The notes beneath the pieces are model-generated. The model was not told the DNA's origin. It saw nothing but the letters and a program-made list of their open reading frames with translations, and made no database searches. Source: JB111 sp049856295 (GTDB lineage: Bacteria > Actinomycetota > Actinomycetes > Actinomycetales > Actinomycetaceae). Taken from it: 64,000 nt of DNA. The stretch lies in the NCBI RefSeq assembly GCF_049856295.1, contig NZ_JBNDMZ010000002.1, forward strand, positions 298,549-362,548, written 5' to 3'. Made by a program: the position numbers and the translations under genes. Positions 53,597 to 64,000 of the stretch are shown here, piece by piece; within the stretch, counting starts at the first letter, position 1, and each line of letters begins with the position of its first letter.

Positions 53597-54561
53597 TCAG
53601 CTCTCGCGCAGCGCGGAGGTCACGAGGCCCGCGGTCTCGCGGGCAGCGCGCGCGACGGCGCCCCGGTCCGGCCCCGCGGCGAGGACCGACCGGGAGACGG
53701 CGGCGAGCACCCGGTGGCGCGCCGGGCCGAAGACGGCCCGCAGCTCCTCGGCCCCGGCGCCCTGCGCGCCCACGCCCGGGGCCAGGAGGATCCCGCCCGT
53801 GCCGGTGAGGTCGAGCCCGAGGTCGGCGACGGCGGTGCCCGTCGTCGCCCCGACGACCAGGCCTACATGGCCGGGCACGTCGTCGTCGGTCCGCGCCTCG
53901 GCGTTGCGGGCCGCGGCCCAACGAGCGACCTCGCCGGCGACCGAGCCGCCCGCACCACTCCCCCGGACGCTCGCGTGCTGAACGGCCGCGCCCTCGGGGT
54001 TCGACGTGAGCGCGAGGGCGAAGACTCCCCGTCCGTTGGCGTGCGCGAGGGCCGCGGTCTCCGTGAGCGAGTCCGGGCCCAGGTAGGGAGAGACCGTGAT
54101 CGCGTCGGCGGGCATGGGCGCGTCGTCGCCGAGGTGGGCTGCCGCGTAGGCGGCCATCGTCGAGCCGATGTCCCCGCGCTTGACGTCGAGGACGGTGAGG
54201 AGACCGGCGGACGTCGCCGCCGCGAGCACCTCCTGCAGCGCCGCCCAGCCGGCGGGACCGAAGCGCTCGAAGAACGCCGACTGCGGCTTGAGAGCCGCCA
54301 CGCGGCCCGCCACCTCGTCGACGACCCGCAGGCCGAGCTCCCGGGCGCCGTCGGCGCTGTCCGGCAGCCCCCACGCCGCCAGCAGGGGCGCGTGCGGGTC
54401 GACCCCGACGCACAGCGGGCCGTGCTCGTCCATCGCGCGGGCGAGCCGCGCGCCGAACCCGGGTCGGTCCCCGGCGCCGACGTGGCCCGCCGCCGACGGG
54501 TTCGCCGCGCCCGGGGCACCGGCAGATCCCACCGGGCCCGCAGCGCCGCCGGACGGACCGG

Positions 54562-54565
<4 letters not shown>
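53597..54565 (-). CDS. pyrF: Orotidine 5'-phosphate decarboxylase (type 2)
   Basis: A 322-residue enzyme for the last step of UMP synthesis. The type-2 subfamily signature VLDVKRGDIGSTMAAYA has the catalytic Lys-Arg-Gly-Asp at 129-132. GGILLAPGVGAQG and the phosphate-binding end follow. The first about 32 residues (Gly/Ala/Pro-rich) are an extension not seen in most members, but the GTG at 54565 overlaps the carB stop by 4 bp (GTGA), so I keep it. Confidence 0.95.
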
Positions 54566-57908
<3,343 letters not shown>

Positions 57909-57909
<1 letters not shown>

Positions 57910-59114
57910 CAGTTCTCCTGCGAGGTGGTCGGGGTCGCGTCCTCGGCGCCGCGGGGGGCGGCCATGAGCGCGAGGAAGCGGTCGAAGAGGTGCTCGCCGT
58001 CGTGCGGTCCGGCGGCGGCCTCGGGGTGGTACTGGACGGAGAACGCCGGGACGTCGAGGGCGCGCAGGCCCTCGACCACCTGGTCGTTGAGTCCGACGTG
58101 GCTGACCTCGACCCGGCCGTAGCGGCCGTCGTCGAACGGGGCGACCGACTCCCCCTCGACCGGGGCGTCGACGGCGAACCCGTGGTTGTGCGCCGTGATC
58201 TCCACGCGGCCGGTCTCCTTGTCGAGGACCGGCTGGTTGACGCCGCGGTGGCCGTAGGCGAGCTTGAACGTGCCGTACCCGAGGGCCCGCCCGAGGAGCT
58301 GGTTGCCGAAGCAGATGCCGAAGAACGGCAGCTTCTCATCGAGGATGCCGCGCAGCAGCTCGACCTCGTGCTCGGCGGCCGCCGGGTCGCCGGGGCCGTT
58401 GGAGAAGAAGACGCCGTCGGGCGACAGGGCGAGAACCTCCGCGAGCGTGGTGTCGCGGGGGACGACGTGGACGCGGGCGCCGCGCTCGGCGAGCTGGGCG
58501 GGCGTGCGCGCCTTGATCCCCAGGTCGACGGCGACCACGGTGGCGACCGGGTCGCCGTCGGGCTCGATCGTGTACCGCTCTCCGGTCGAGACCTCGCCCG
58601 CGAGGTCGGAGCCGGACATCGCCGGGGCGTCCCGCACCACCTCGACGAGCACCTCGACGGCCTGCGGGTGCAGGTCGGCGGCGCCCGCGGGCAGGGCCGA
58701 GCCGGAGAAGATGCCGGCGCGCATGACGCCCTGGTCGCGCAGGCGGCGGGTGAGCGCGCGGGTGTCGACCTCGCAGATGCCGACGACGCCCTCGGCCGCG
58801 AGGCGCTCCTCGAGCCCGCCCGTCGCGCGCCAGCTGGAGGCCCGGCGGGCGGCGTCGCGCAGGACGTAGCCGGCGACCCACACCTGGCCGGACTCGTCGT
58901 CCTCGTCGTTGACGCCGGTGTTGCCGATGTGCGGCGCCGTCATCACGACGATCTGGCGGTGGTAGCTCGGGTCGGTGAGCGTCTCCTGGTAGCCGGTCAT
59001 GCCGGTGGAGAAGACGATCTCGCCCAGGGTGCGTCCCTCGGCGGCGTAGCCGGACCCTCGGTAGGTCGTGCCGTCCTCGAGGACGAGCAGGGCGGGTGTG
59101 CGCGCGGCGCTCAC
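57909..59114 (-). CDS. carA: Carbamoyl-phosphate synthase small subunit (glutaminase)
   Basis: A 401-residue class-I glutamine amidotransferase that feeds ammonia to CarB. The N-terminal half has LVLEDGTTYRGSGYAAEG and EIVFSTGMTGYQETLTDPSY. The glutaminase half has nucleophile Cys268 in FFGICFGNQLLG and the His-Glu pair in VQYHPEAAAGP. GTG at 59114 directly follows the pyrC stop at 59115, and its end overlaps carB by one base. Confidence 0.98.
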
Positions 59115-60446
59115 TCAGGACTCCTTCTTCGTAGGCAGCGGGGCGAGGTCCTCGACCAGGCGACCGTCGGTGACGGTCGCGCGTCCCGCGTAGAACGTGT
59201 GGACGACGGCGCCGGCGAGCTCCCGCCCGGCGAACGGCGAGTTGCGGGACCGCGAGGCGTGCGTGCCCGGGTCGACGGTACGCCGGGCCGCGGGGTCGAC
59301 GAGCGTGAGGTGCGCGGGGGCACCCACCTCGAGGGGCCGACCCTGGTCCGCCACGCGCCCGATCGCCGCGGGGGCGGTCGACATCACGCGGGCGACCCCG
59401 GCCCAGTCGAGCAGGCCGGTCTCGACCATGGTGGTGGTGACGACGGCGAGCGCGGTCTCGAGCCCGGTCATGCCCATGGCCCCGGCGGCCCACTCGGTGT
59501 CCTTGTCCTCGGCGGCGTGCGGGGCGTGGTCGGTGGCGACGATGTCGATCGTCCCGTCGGCCAGGCCGGCGCGCACGGCCTCGACGTCGGCCGCCGTCCG
59601 CAGGGGCGGGTTGACCTTGTACAGCGGGTCGTAGTCGCGCACGAGGTCGTCGGTGAGCAGGAGGTGGTGCGGCGTCACCTCGGCGGTGACGGCGATCCCG
59701 CGGGCCTTCGCCCAGCGGATGATGTCGACCGACCCGGCGGTCGAGAGGTGGCACACGTGCAGCCGCGAGCCGACGTGCTCGGCCAGCAGGACGTCGCGGG
59801 CGATGATCGACTCCTCCGCGACGGCCGGCCAGCCGGTCATGCCGAGCTCGGCGGAGACGACGCCCTCGTGCATCTGGGCGCCCTCGGTGAGGCGGGGGTC
59901 CTGGGCGTGCTGGGCGATGACGCCGTCGACGGTGCGGACGTACTCGAGCGCGCGGCGCATGAGGACGGGGTCGGACACGCAGCGACCGTCGTCGGAGAAG
60001 ACGGTGACTCCGGCCGCGGAGCGGTGCATGGCGCCGAGCTCGGCGAGCTGGGCGCCGGCCAGACCGACGGAGACGGCGCCGACGGGGCGGACGTCGACGT
60101 AGCCCGCCTCGCGCCCCAGGCGCCACACCTGCTCGACGACGCCCGCGGTGTCGGCCACCGGCATCGTGTTGGCCATCGCATGGACGGCCGTGAACCCGCC
60201 GGCCGCGGCGGCCCGCGAACCGGTCGCGACCGTCTCGGTATCCTCCCGGCCGGGCTCGCGCAGGTGGGTGTGCAGGTCGACGAGGCCGGGGAGCGCGACG
60301 AGGCCGTCGGCGTCGGTCCGGGTGGCGTCCGCGGGCGCCTGGTCGGCCGCGTCCTCGCCCACGGCGGCGATGACGCCGTCGACGAGCAGCAGGTCGGCGC
60401 GGTCGGCGCCGAGGAGTCGGGCGCCGGTGATGAGGTGGCTGGTCAT
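59115..60446 (-). CDS. pyrC: Dihydroorotase (class I)
   Basis: A 443-residue zinc amidohydrolase, third step of UMP synthesis. Metal motif DLHTHLREPGREDTETV is near 55, and GGFTAVHAMANTMP, VCHLSTAGSV and the catalytic TDHAPHAAEDK follow. All class-I landmarks are present. ATG at 60446 overlaps the pyrB stop by 4 bp (ATGA). Size is normal. Confidence 0.97.
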   Translation of the reverse strand: MTSHLITGARLLGADRADLLLVDGVIAAVGEDAADQAPADATRTDADGLVALPGLVDLHTHLREPGREDTETVATGSRAAAAGGFTAVHAMANTMPVADTAGVVEQVWRLGREAGYVDVRPVGAVSVGLAGAQLAELGAMHRSAAGVTVFSDDGRCVSDPVLMRRALEYVRTVDGVIAQHAQDPRLTEGAQMHEGVVSAELGMTGWPAVAEESIIARDVLLAEHVGSRLHVCHLSTAGSVDIIRWAKARGIAVTAEVTPHHLLLTDDLVRDYDPLYKVNPPLRTAADVEAVRAGLADGTIDIVATDHAPHAAEDKDTEWAAGAMGMTGLETALAVVTTTMVETGLLDWAGVARVMSTAPAAIGRVADQGRPLEVGAPAHLTLVDPAARRTVDPGTHASRSRNSPFAGRELAGAVVHTFYAGRATVTDGRLVEDLAPLPTKKES

Positions 60447-61450
60447 GACGTGGTCCCTTCGGAGCCGGCGAGCAGGAGGTAGAGCACGGCCATGCGCACG
60501 GCGACCCCGTTGCGGACCTGCTCGAGGACGACGCTGCGCGAGGAGTCCGCGGCCTCGGCCGAGATCTCCAGGCCACGGTTCATCGGCCCGGGGTGCATGA
60601 CGATCGCGTGCGGTTGCAGGACGGCGAGCCGGTCGGCGTCGAGCCCGTAGAGGCGGTGGTACTCCAGCGGGGACGGGAAGAATCCCCCGCCGCCGGCGGA
60701 CATCCGCTCGGCCTGGACGCGGAGCATCATCACCGCGTCGGGACCGGTGGCCAGGGCCGCGTCGAGGTGGTGCTCGACCCGGGCGTGCCAGGCGTGCACC
60801 CCGACGGGCAGCAGGGTCGGCGGCGCCACGAGCGTGACGTCCGCGCCGAGCGTGGTGAGCAGGTCGACGTTCGACCGGGCCACCCGCGAGTGCAGGACGT
60901 CCCCGACGACGACGACGCGCGCACCGTCCAGGTCGCTGCCCGGCGGCGCGGGGGTGTCCGTCGTCGTGGGCTCCCCGGGGGCCGGGTCCTCGGCGCGCGC
61001 GTGGAGGTGGCGCCGCAGGGTGAAGGCGTCGAGCAGGGCCTGGGTGGGGTGCTGGTGCGTGCCGTCGCCGGCGTTGAGGATCGGGACGTCCGTCCACCCG
61101 GCGTGGGCGAGGCGGTGCGGGGCGCCGGAGGACGGGTGGCGGACGACGACGCCGTCGGCGCCCATCGCGCGCAGCGTGAGCGCGGTGTCCTTGAGGGACT
61201 CCCCCTTCGACACCGAGGAGCCCTTGGCGGAGAAGTTGATGACGTCGGCGCTCAGGCGCTTGGCGGCTGCCTCGAACGAGATGCGGGTGCGCGTGGAGTC
61301 CTCGAAGAAGAGGTTGACGACCGTGCGGCCGCGCAGGGTGGGGAGCTTCTTCATCTCCCGCTGCTGCGTGGCGGCCATCTGCTCGGCGGTGTCGAGGACG
61401 CGGACGGCCTCGGCCCGGTCGAGGTCGGCGGCGGACAGCAGGTGCCTCAT
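60443..61450 (-). CDS. pyrB: Aspartate carbamoyltransferase catalytic subunit
   Basis: A 335-residue enzyme joining carbamoyl phosphate and aspartate. It has the carbamoyl-phosphate loop LFFEDSTRTRISFE, SAKGSSVSKGES, HPTQALLDAFTLRRHL and the aspartate-binding MLRVQAERM. A poorly conserved insert of about 25 residues (ARAEDPAPGEPTTTDTPAPP) sits near 160-180. No regulatory subunit pyrI is present. ATG at 61450 overlaps the pyrR stop by 4 bp. Confidence 0.97.
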   Translation of the reverse strand: MRHLLSAADLDRAEAVRVLDTAEQMAATQQREMKKLPTLRGRTVVNLFFEDSTRTRISFEAAAKRLSADVINFSAKGSSVSKGESLKDTALTLRAMGADGVVVRHPSSGAPHRLAHAGWTDVPILNAGDGTHQHPTQALLDAFTLRRHLHARAEDPAPGEPTTTDTPAPPGSDLDGARVVVVGDVLHSRVARSNVDLLTTLGADVTLVAPPTLLPVGVHAWHARVEHHLDAALATGPDAVMMLRVQAERMSAGGGGFFPSPLEYHRLYGLDADRLAVLQPHAIVMHPGPMNRGLEISAEAADSSRSVVLEQVRNGVAVRMAVLYLLLAGSEGTTS

Positions 61451-62187
61451 CGGGTGGCCTCCCCCGTGTCGGTGGTGACGGCGGGTGTGGTGCCTGTGCC
61501 GGTGCTCGCGCGGCTGCCGAGGTCGGTCCGCGGCTCGGCACCGGGGACGGTGTGTTCCTCGGTCCCGCCGACGATCCACACCGAGTCGGCCTCGCCGGAC
61601 GTCTCGTCCGGGGACCCCGCCGTGCCGGCGCCACCGACGGTCCGGTCCGTCTCCGCGAGGCTCACCCGCACGCTCTCCTCGCGGGAGGTCGGCAGGTTCT
61701 TCCCGACGAAGTCGGCCCGGATCGGCAGCTCGCGGTGGCCGCGGTCGACGAGGACGGCGAGCTGGACCCGGCGCGGGCGGCCGAGGTCGCTGAGCGCGTC
61801 GAGCGCGGCGCGGATCGTGCGGCCGGAGTAGAGGACGTCGTCGACGAGGACCACGGTGCGGCCGGTGAGGTCGACCGGGACGTCGGTGCGCTCGAGCCCG
61901 CGGACCGGGTGGTCGCGCAGGTCGTCGCGGTACATCGTCGTGTCGAGCGAGCCGTGCGGGACCGGGTCCGTCAGGTCCGCGGCCCGGGCGACGCGGGCGG
62001 CGATGCGCTGCGCGAGCGGGACGCCGCGGGTGGGGATACCGAGCAGGACGAGGTCGTCCGTGCCCTGGTTGCGCTCGACGATCTCGTGCGCGATGCGGGT
62101 GAGCGAGCGGTCGATGTCGCTCGCGGTGAGGACCTCGCGGCCGGCGGGAGCGCCGGCGGGTCCGGGTACTGCTGGGTCGGGGCACAT
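61447..62187 (-). CDS. pyrR: PyrR, pyrimidine operon regulator, with extended C-terminus
   Basis: A 246-residue bifunctional regulator and uracil phosphoribosyltransferase; normal length is about 180-190. It has REVLTASDIDRSLTRIAHEI, LLGIPTRGVPLAQRI, RDDL and the PRPP-binding VVLVDDVLYSGRT at 112-124. PyrR binds the pyr leader RNA when UMP is high. Residues beyond about 185 form an unusual Gly/Thr/Glu-rich tail (GGAGTAGSPDETSGEAD onward) that has no counterpart in the family I know. It is first in the pyr run and shows ATG at 62187 with an aaggagg ribosome site overlapping the PyrR-binding stem. Confidence 0.95.
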   Translation of the reverse strand: MCPDPAVPGPAGAPAGREVLTASDIDRSLTRIAHEIVERNQGTDDLVLLGIPTRGVPLAQRIAARVARAADLTDPVPHGSLDTTMYRDDLRDHPVRGLERTDVPVDLTGRTVVLVDDVLYSGRTIRAALDALSDLGRPRRVQLAVLVDRGHRELPIRADFVGKNLPTSREESVRVSLAETDRTVGGAGTAGSPDETSGEADSVWIVGGTEEHTVPGAEPRTDLGSRASTGTGTTPAVTTDTGEATR

Positions 62188-62197
62188 GGTGCCGTGA

Positions 62198-62233
62198 CCT
62201 CCTTCCCTGCCTCGCTGGACAGATCGTTAAAGG
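62198..62233 (-). promoter_or_regulatory. PyrR-binding leader overlapping the pyrR ribosome site
   Basis: On the minus strand 62233-62201 reads cctttaacgatctgtccagcgaggcagggaagg in three parts: cctttaa and gaagg close the stem, and gtccagcgaggcag is the binding-loop core. It matches the PyrR consensus loop (GUCC-a-G-x-GAGGC). The Shine-Dalgarno aaggagg (62198-62204) overlaps the stem base. PyrR binding would therefore block ribosome loading, as proposed for mycobacteria, rather than act by termination. A -10-like taccat (62248-62253) lies just upstream. Confidence 0.82.
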
Positions 62234-62458
62234 ATGTCGGTACAGCGATGGTACCCCTCGGCCGGGACGTGCCACCCCGCAGTTCGCCGGTGGACAGCAG
62301 TCCTCGCGATCGCCCGGAACTCTCGACCTGAAGGTGTGGTGCGCGCTACGATACGACCGTTGTCGGGTAGTGTCTGACGCCTCCTTCAGGGTGGGAGTTG
62401 GTGGCGCCTTCGCAGACTTCTGCATCTCCGATGTGTCCCACCGGGATCGGGTCATCCT
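62234..62458. other. Divergent promoter region between pyrR and the IS-cut gene
   Basis: About 225 bases without a gene. The minus-strand taccat at 62248-62253 may be the pyrR -10 box, which would place the mRNA start a few bases before the PyrR loop. On the plus strand tacgat at 62348-62353 may serve the truncated gene. Nothing else was seen. Confidence 0.4.
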
Positions 62459-62578
62459 GTGACAATTCGAAAGATTCTGGCGACCGTTGCACTTGTCGCC
62501 GCAGCGACACTTGTACCGAGCATGGCAACCGCGAGTCCCCTTCCAGAAGATCCGGGCTCTTCACATTCGAGGGTGTAG
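62459..62578 (+). pseudogene. N-terminal fragment of a secreted-protein gene cut by the ISL3 element
   Basis: A GTG at 62459 opens a 39-codon frame that reads MTIRKILATVALVAAATLVP, then SMATAS and PLPEDPG. That is a clean signal peptide: basic start, hydrophobic core, cleavage after ATAS. About codon 32 the reading enters the left inverted repeat of the ISL3 element at 62555, and the frame stops at TAG (62576-62578) inside the IS. So about 32 native codons remain. The rest, if it exists, must lie beyond the right edge of the window. The original function cannot be told. Confidence 0.72.
62555..62577 (+). repeat. Left terminal inverted repeat of the ISL3 element
   Basis: 23-bp repeat starting ggctcttcacattcgag. 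It contains the stop codon of the transposase (62561-62563). It pairs with 63978-64000. Confidence 0.88.
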
Positions 62579-63868
62579 TTGGGGTCGGAATCCGCCCGTC
62601 TCGAGTAGTGATCGGGCGATGTAATTGGTCAGGTTGCGGAAGCCGAGGGCCGAGCCGCGCAGGTGCTCGAGCCTGCCGTTCATGGCCTCGGTGGGGCCGT
62701 TGGACGTGCCGGGCCGGTCGAAGTAGGCGAGCACGTCGGCGGCGCGGCGCTTCAGGGTCCTGCCCAGCTTGCGCAGCTCGGTCAGGGCGGCTGGCACGGT
62801 GGAGCTGACGGAGGCGATGAGCTGGGCCATGAGCTGGCGACCATGTGCGCGGTCGGGGACGCGGTAGGCGGCGATCATGCGCTGGTAGACGGCCCAGGCG
62901 GCCTCGACCGCTACGTGGGTGTCGCCGTCGAACAGGCCCTCCAGGCGCTGGGACTGCTTCTCGGTGAGCAGGTCGGCGCCGGTGTGCAGGGTCCGGCGGG
63001 CGGCGTAGAGCGGATCGCCCTTGCGGCCCCGGTGCCCGCAGGTGTCCTGCTGGACACGGCGCCGGCAGTCATCGAGCGCGTCGCCAGCGAGGCGGACCAC
63101 GTGAAAAGGATCCATGATGGCGACCGCGTCGGGCAGCTCTTCGGCGGCGGCGGTCTTGAACCCGGTGAAGCCGTCCATCGCGACGATCTCGACCCCGTCG
63201 CGCCAGTCCTGCGGCCGGCCCGCGAGCCACTGCTTGAAGGCGTGTTTCGAGCGGCCCTCGACCATGTCCAGCAGCCGGGACGGGCCGGTCCCCTCGCGAA
63301 CAGCGGTGAGGTCGATGATCACGGTCACGAACCTGTCGCCGCGGCGGGTGTGGCGCCAGACATGCTCGTCGACACCGATGGCGCTGACGCCGTCGAACCG
63401 GGTCGGATCATCGATGAGGACGCGGCGTCCTTCGGTCAGGACCGCGGCGTTGGCGGTGTTCCACGAGACCCCCAGCCCCTCGGCGACACGAGCGACACTC
63501 AAGTGCTGGCACACGATCCCTTCCAGCGCCCACCGCAACCCGCGGCGGGAGAGCCGAGCGCGCGGCTCGGCCGCGGCGGTCGTGTCCTGACGCCACACGT
63601 GCCCGCAGCCCGTGCACCGGTACCGACGCACCCTCACCTCCAGCGTCGTGGGACGCCACCCCAAAGGCTCGTGAGCGAGCTCGCGCGTGACGGTGTCCCG
63701 CGCGACGCCCTCGCACCCGCACCGCCGGCACCAGCTGTCCGGTTCGACGACCCTGCAGGCCAGGACCGCCCGACCAGGCTCGATGCGCTGGCCGACGACC
63801 TCCAAGCCGAGCTCGTCCAGACGAGCGAACGTGGTCAGATCAGGGCGGGCGAAGGTAGCGTCAGGCAC
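62561..63868 (-). CDS. ISL3-family transposase
   Basis: A 435-residue DDE transposase. The N-terminal zinc-binding part has CRVVEPDSWCRRCGCEG and RYRCTGCGHVWRQ. An HTH (LSVARVAEGLGVSWNTANA) is near 125. The catalytic domain starts GVSAIGVDEHVWR (first Asp), then IVAMDGFTGFKTAAAEELPDA (second Asp) and FHVVRLAGDALD; the C-terminal third has NGPTEAMNGRLEHLRGSALGFRN with the third acidic residue Glu. It is complete and intact, so the element may still be active. Family assignment is firm. Confidence 0.95.
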   Translation of the reverse strand: MPDATFARPDLTTFARLDELGLEVVGQRIEPGRAVLACRVVEPDSWCRRCGCEGVARDTVTRELAHEPLGWRPTTLEVRVRRYRCTGCGHVWRQDTTAAAEPRARLSRRGLRWALEGIVCQHLSVARVAEGLGVSWNTANAAVLTEGRRVLIDDPTRFDGVSAIGVDEHVWRHTRRGDRFVTVIIDLTAVREGTGPSRLLDMVEGRSKHAFKQWLAGRPQDWRDGVEIVAMDGFTGFKTAAAEELPDAVAIMDPFHVVRLAGDALDDCRRRVQQDTCGHRGRKGDPLYAARRTLHTGADLLTEKQSQRLEGLFDGDTHVAVEAAWAVYQRMIAAYRVPDRAHGRQLMAQLIASVSSTVPAALTELRKLGRTLKRRAADVLAYFDRPGTSNGPTEAMNGRLEHLRGSALGFRNLTNYIARSLLETGGFRPQLHPRM

Positions 63869-63977
63869 GTCGAGGTCTTCCCGGTGGGTGGCGTGAGAAC
63901 CCCCATCATCGGAAGACCTCGACCCCTATCTGGACGCTGACACGCCGGCACCTCGCTCACCACCGCGCCAGGCCGTC

Positions 63978-64000
63978 TACACCCTCAATCCGGAAGAGCC
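63978..64000 (-). repeat. Right terminal inverted repeat of the ISL3 element
   Basis: Reads ggctcttccggattgaggg on the minus strand. It matches the left repeat at 18 of 23 positions and reaches the last base of the window. Confidence 0.88.

Larger units (their letters stand above)
62555..64000. mobile_element. ISL3-family insertion sequence (right end at window edge)
   Basis: Left inverted repeat 62555-62577 (ggctcttc...gagggtgta) and right inverted repeat 63978-64000 match at 18 of 23 positions; both outer ends read ggctcttc, as is usual in ISL3-type elements. The transposase fills the interior on the minus strand. The IS ends exactly at the window edge, so the second copy of the expected 8-bp target duplication cannot be checked; the left flank is ccagaagatccg. 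Confidence 0.9.

Noticed and set aside
62346..62564. 72-codon minus-strand frame upstream of pyrR
   Set aside because: It overlaps the secreted-protein start on the other strand and ends in the IS repeat, with no ribosome site and no resemblance to a protein family.

Overview
The window comes from a high-GC actinobacterium, most likely of the order Micrococcales. Evidence: RbpA; an actinobacterial-type integration host factor (mIHF); a fused PafB-PafC regulator beside tatA/tatC; the block pyrR-pyrB-pyrC-carA-carB-pyrF-mihF-gmk-rpoZ-coaBC-metK-priA-fmt-rsmB-rpe; many GTG starts; and strong G/C bias. The genus cannot be named from the sequence alone. From about 6.7 kb to 62.2 kb almost every gene lies on the minus strand, with many ATGA/GTGA 4-bp start/stop overlaps. 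Only the glycerophosphodiesterase gene (glpQ-like) and the DUF3866-type gene run the other way.

Region 1 (about 200-6700, plus strand) looks like an integrated mobile element. A catalytically complete tyrosine recombinase, a small HTH protein and a zinc-ribbon protein with a degenerate recombinase domain form one overlapping operon. Behind it are two cargo genes: an RloC/PrrC-type ATPase-nuclease (anti-phage anticodon nuclease candidate) and a small helical-repeat protein. Copies of a cgggagt/actcccg core lie at the left end, between the cargo genes and at the right end.

Region 2 (6.7-16.3 kb) holds a VOC-domain protein and a secreted carbohydrate cluster. The cluster has a protein with two TIM-barrel isomerase domains, a DUF1080 lipoprotein, and a very large PQQ-type sugar dehydrogenase with PKD, CBM6-like and concanavalin-like modules. 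The two large proteins share almost identical FG-GAP-like C-termini, duplicated hairpin terminators and a shared 29-bp upstream element, so they descend from one duplication.

Region 3 (16.7-36 kb) carries a class II UvrA, a heterodimeric ABC exporter, rbpA, ppm1 and lnt, then helY-like helicase, lipid kinase, tatC, tatA and pafBC.

Region 4 (36-43.4 kb) has a PH-domain protein, hisG, hisE, a probable riboflavin ABC importer (ribX/ribY) behind an FMN riboswitch, and a large protein paired with a small ESX-like protein, probably type VII secretion substrates.

Region 5 (43.7-62.2 kb) is the housekeeping run from rpe back to pyrR: pentose phosphate pathway, rRNA and initiator-tRNA modification, replication restart, SAM and CoA synthesis, transcription, nucleoid, and the complete UMP pathway except pyrD and pyrE. 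The pyrR leader carries a good PyrR-binding loop overlapping its Shine-Dalgarno sequence. The right edge is an ISL3-family insertion sequence that cut a small secreted-protein gene after about 32 codons.

No tRNA, rRNA or CRISPR array was seen.
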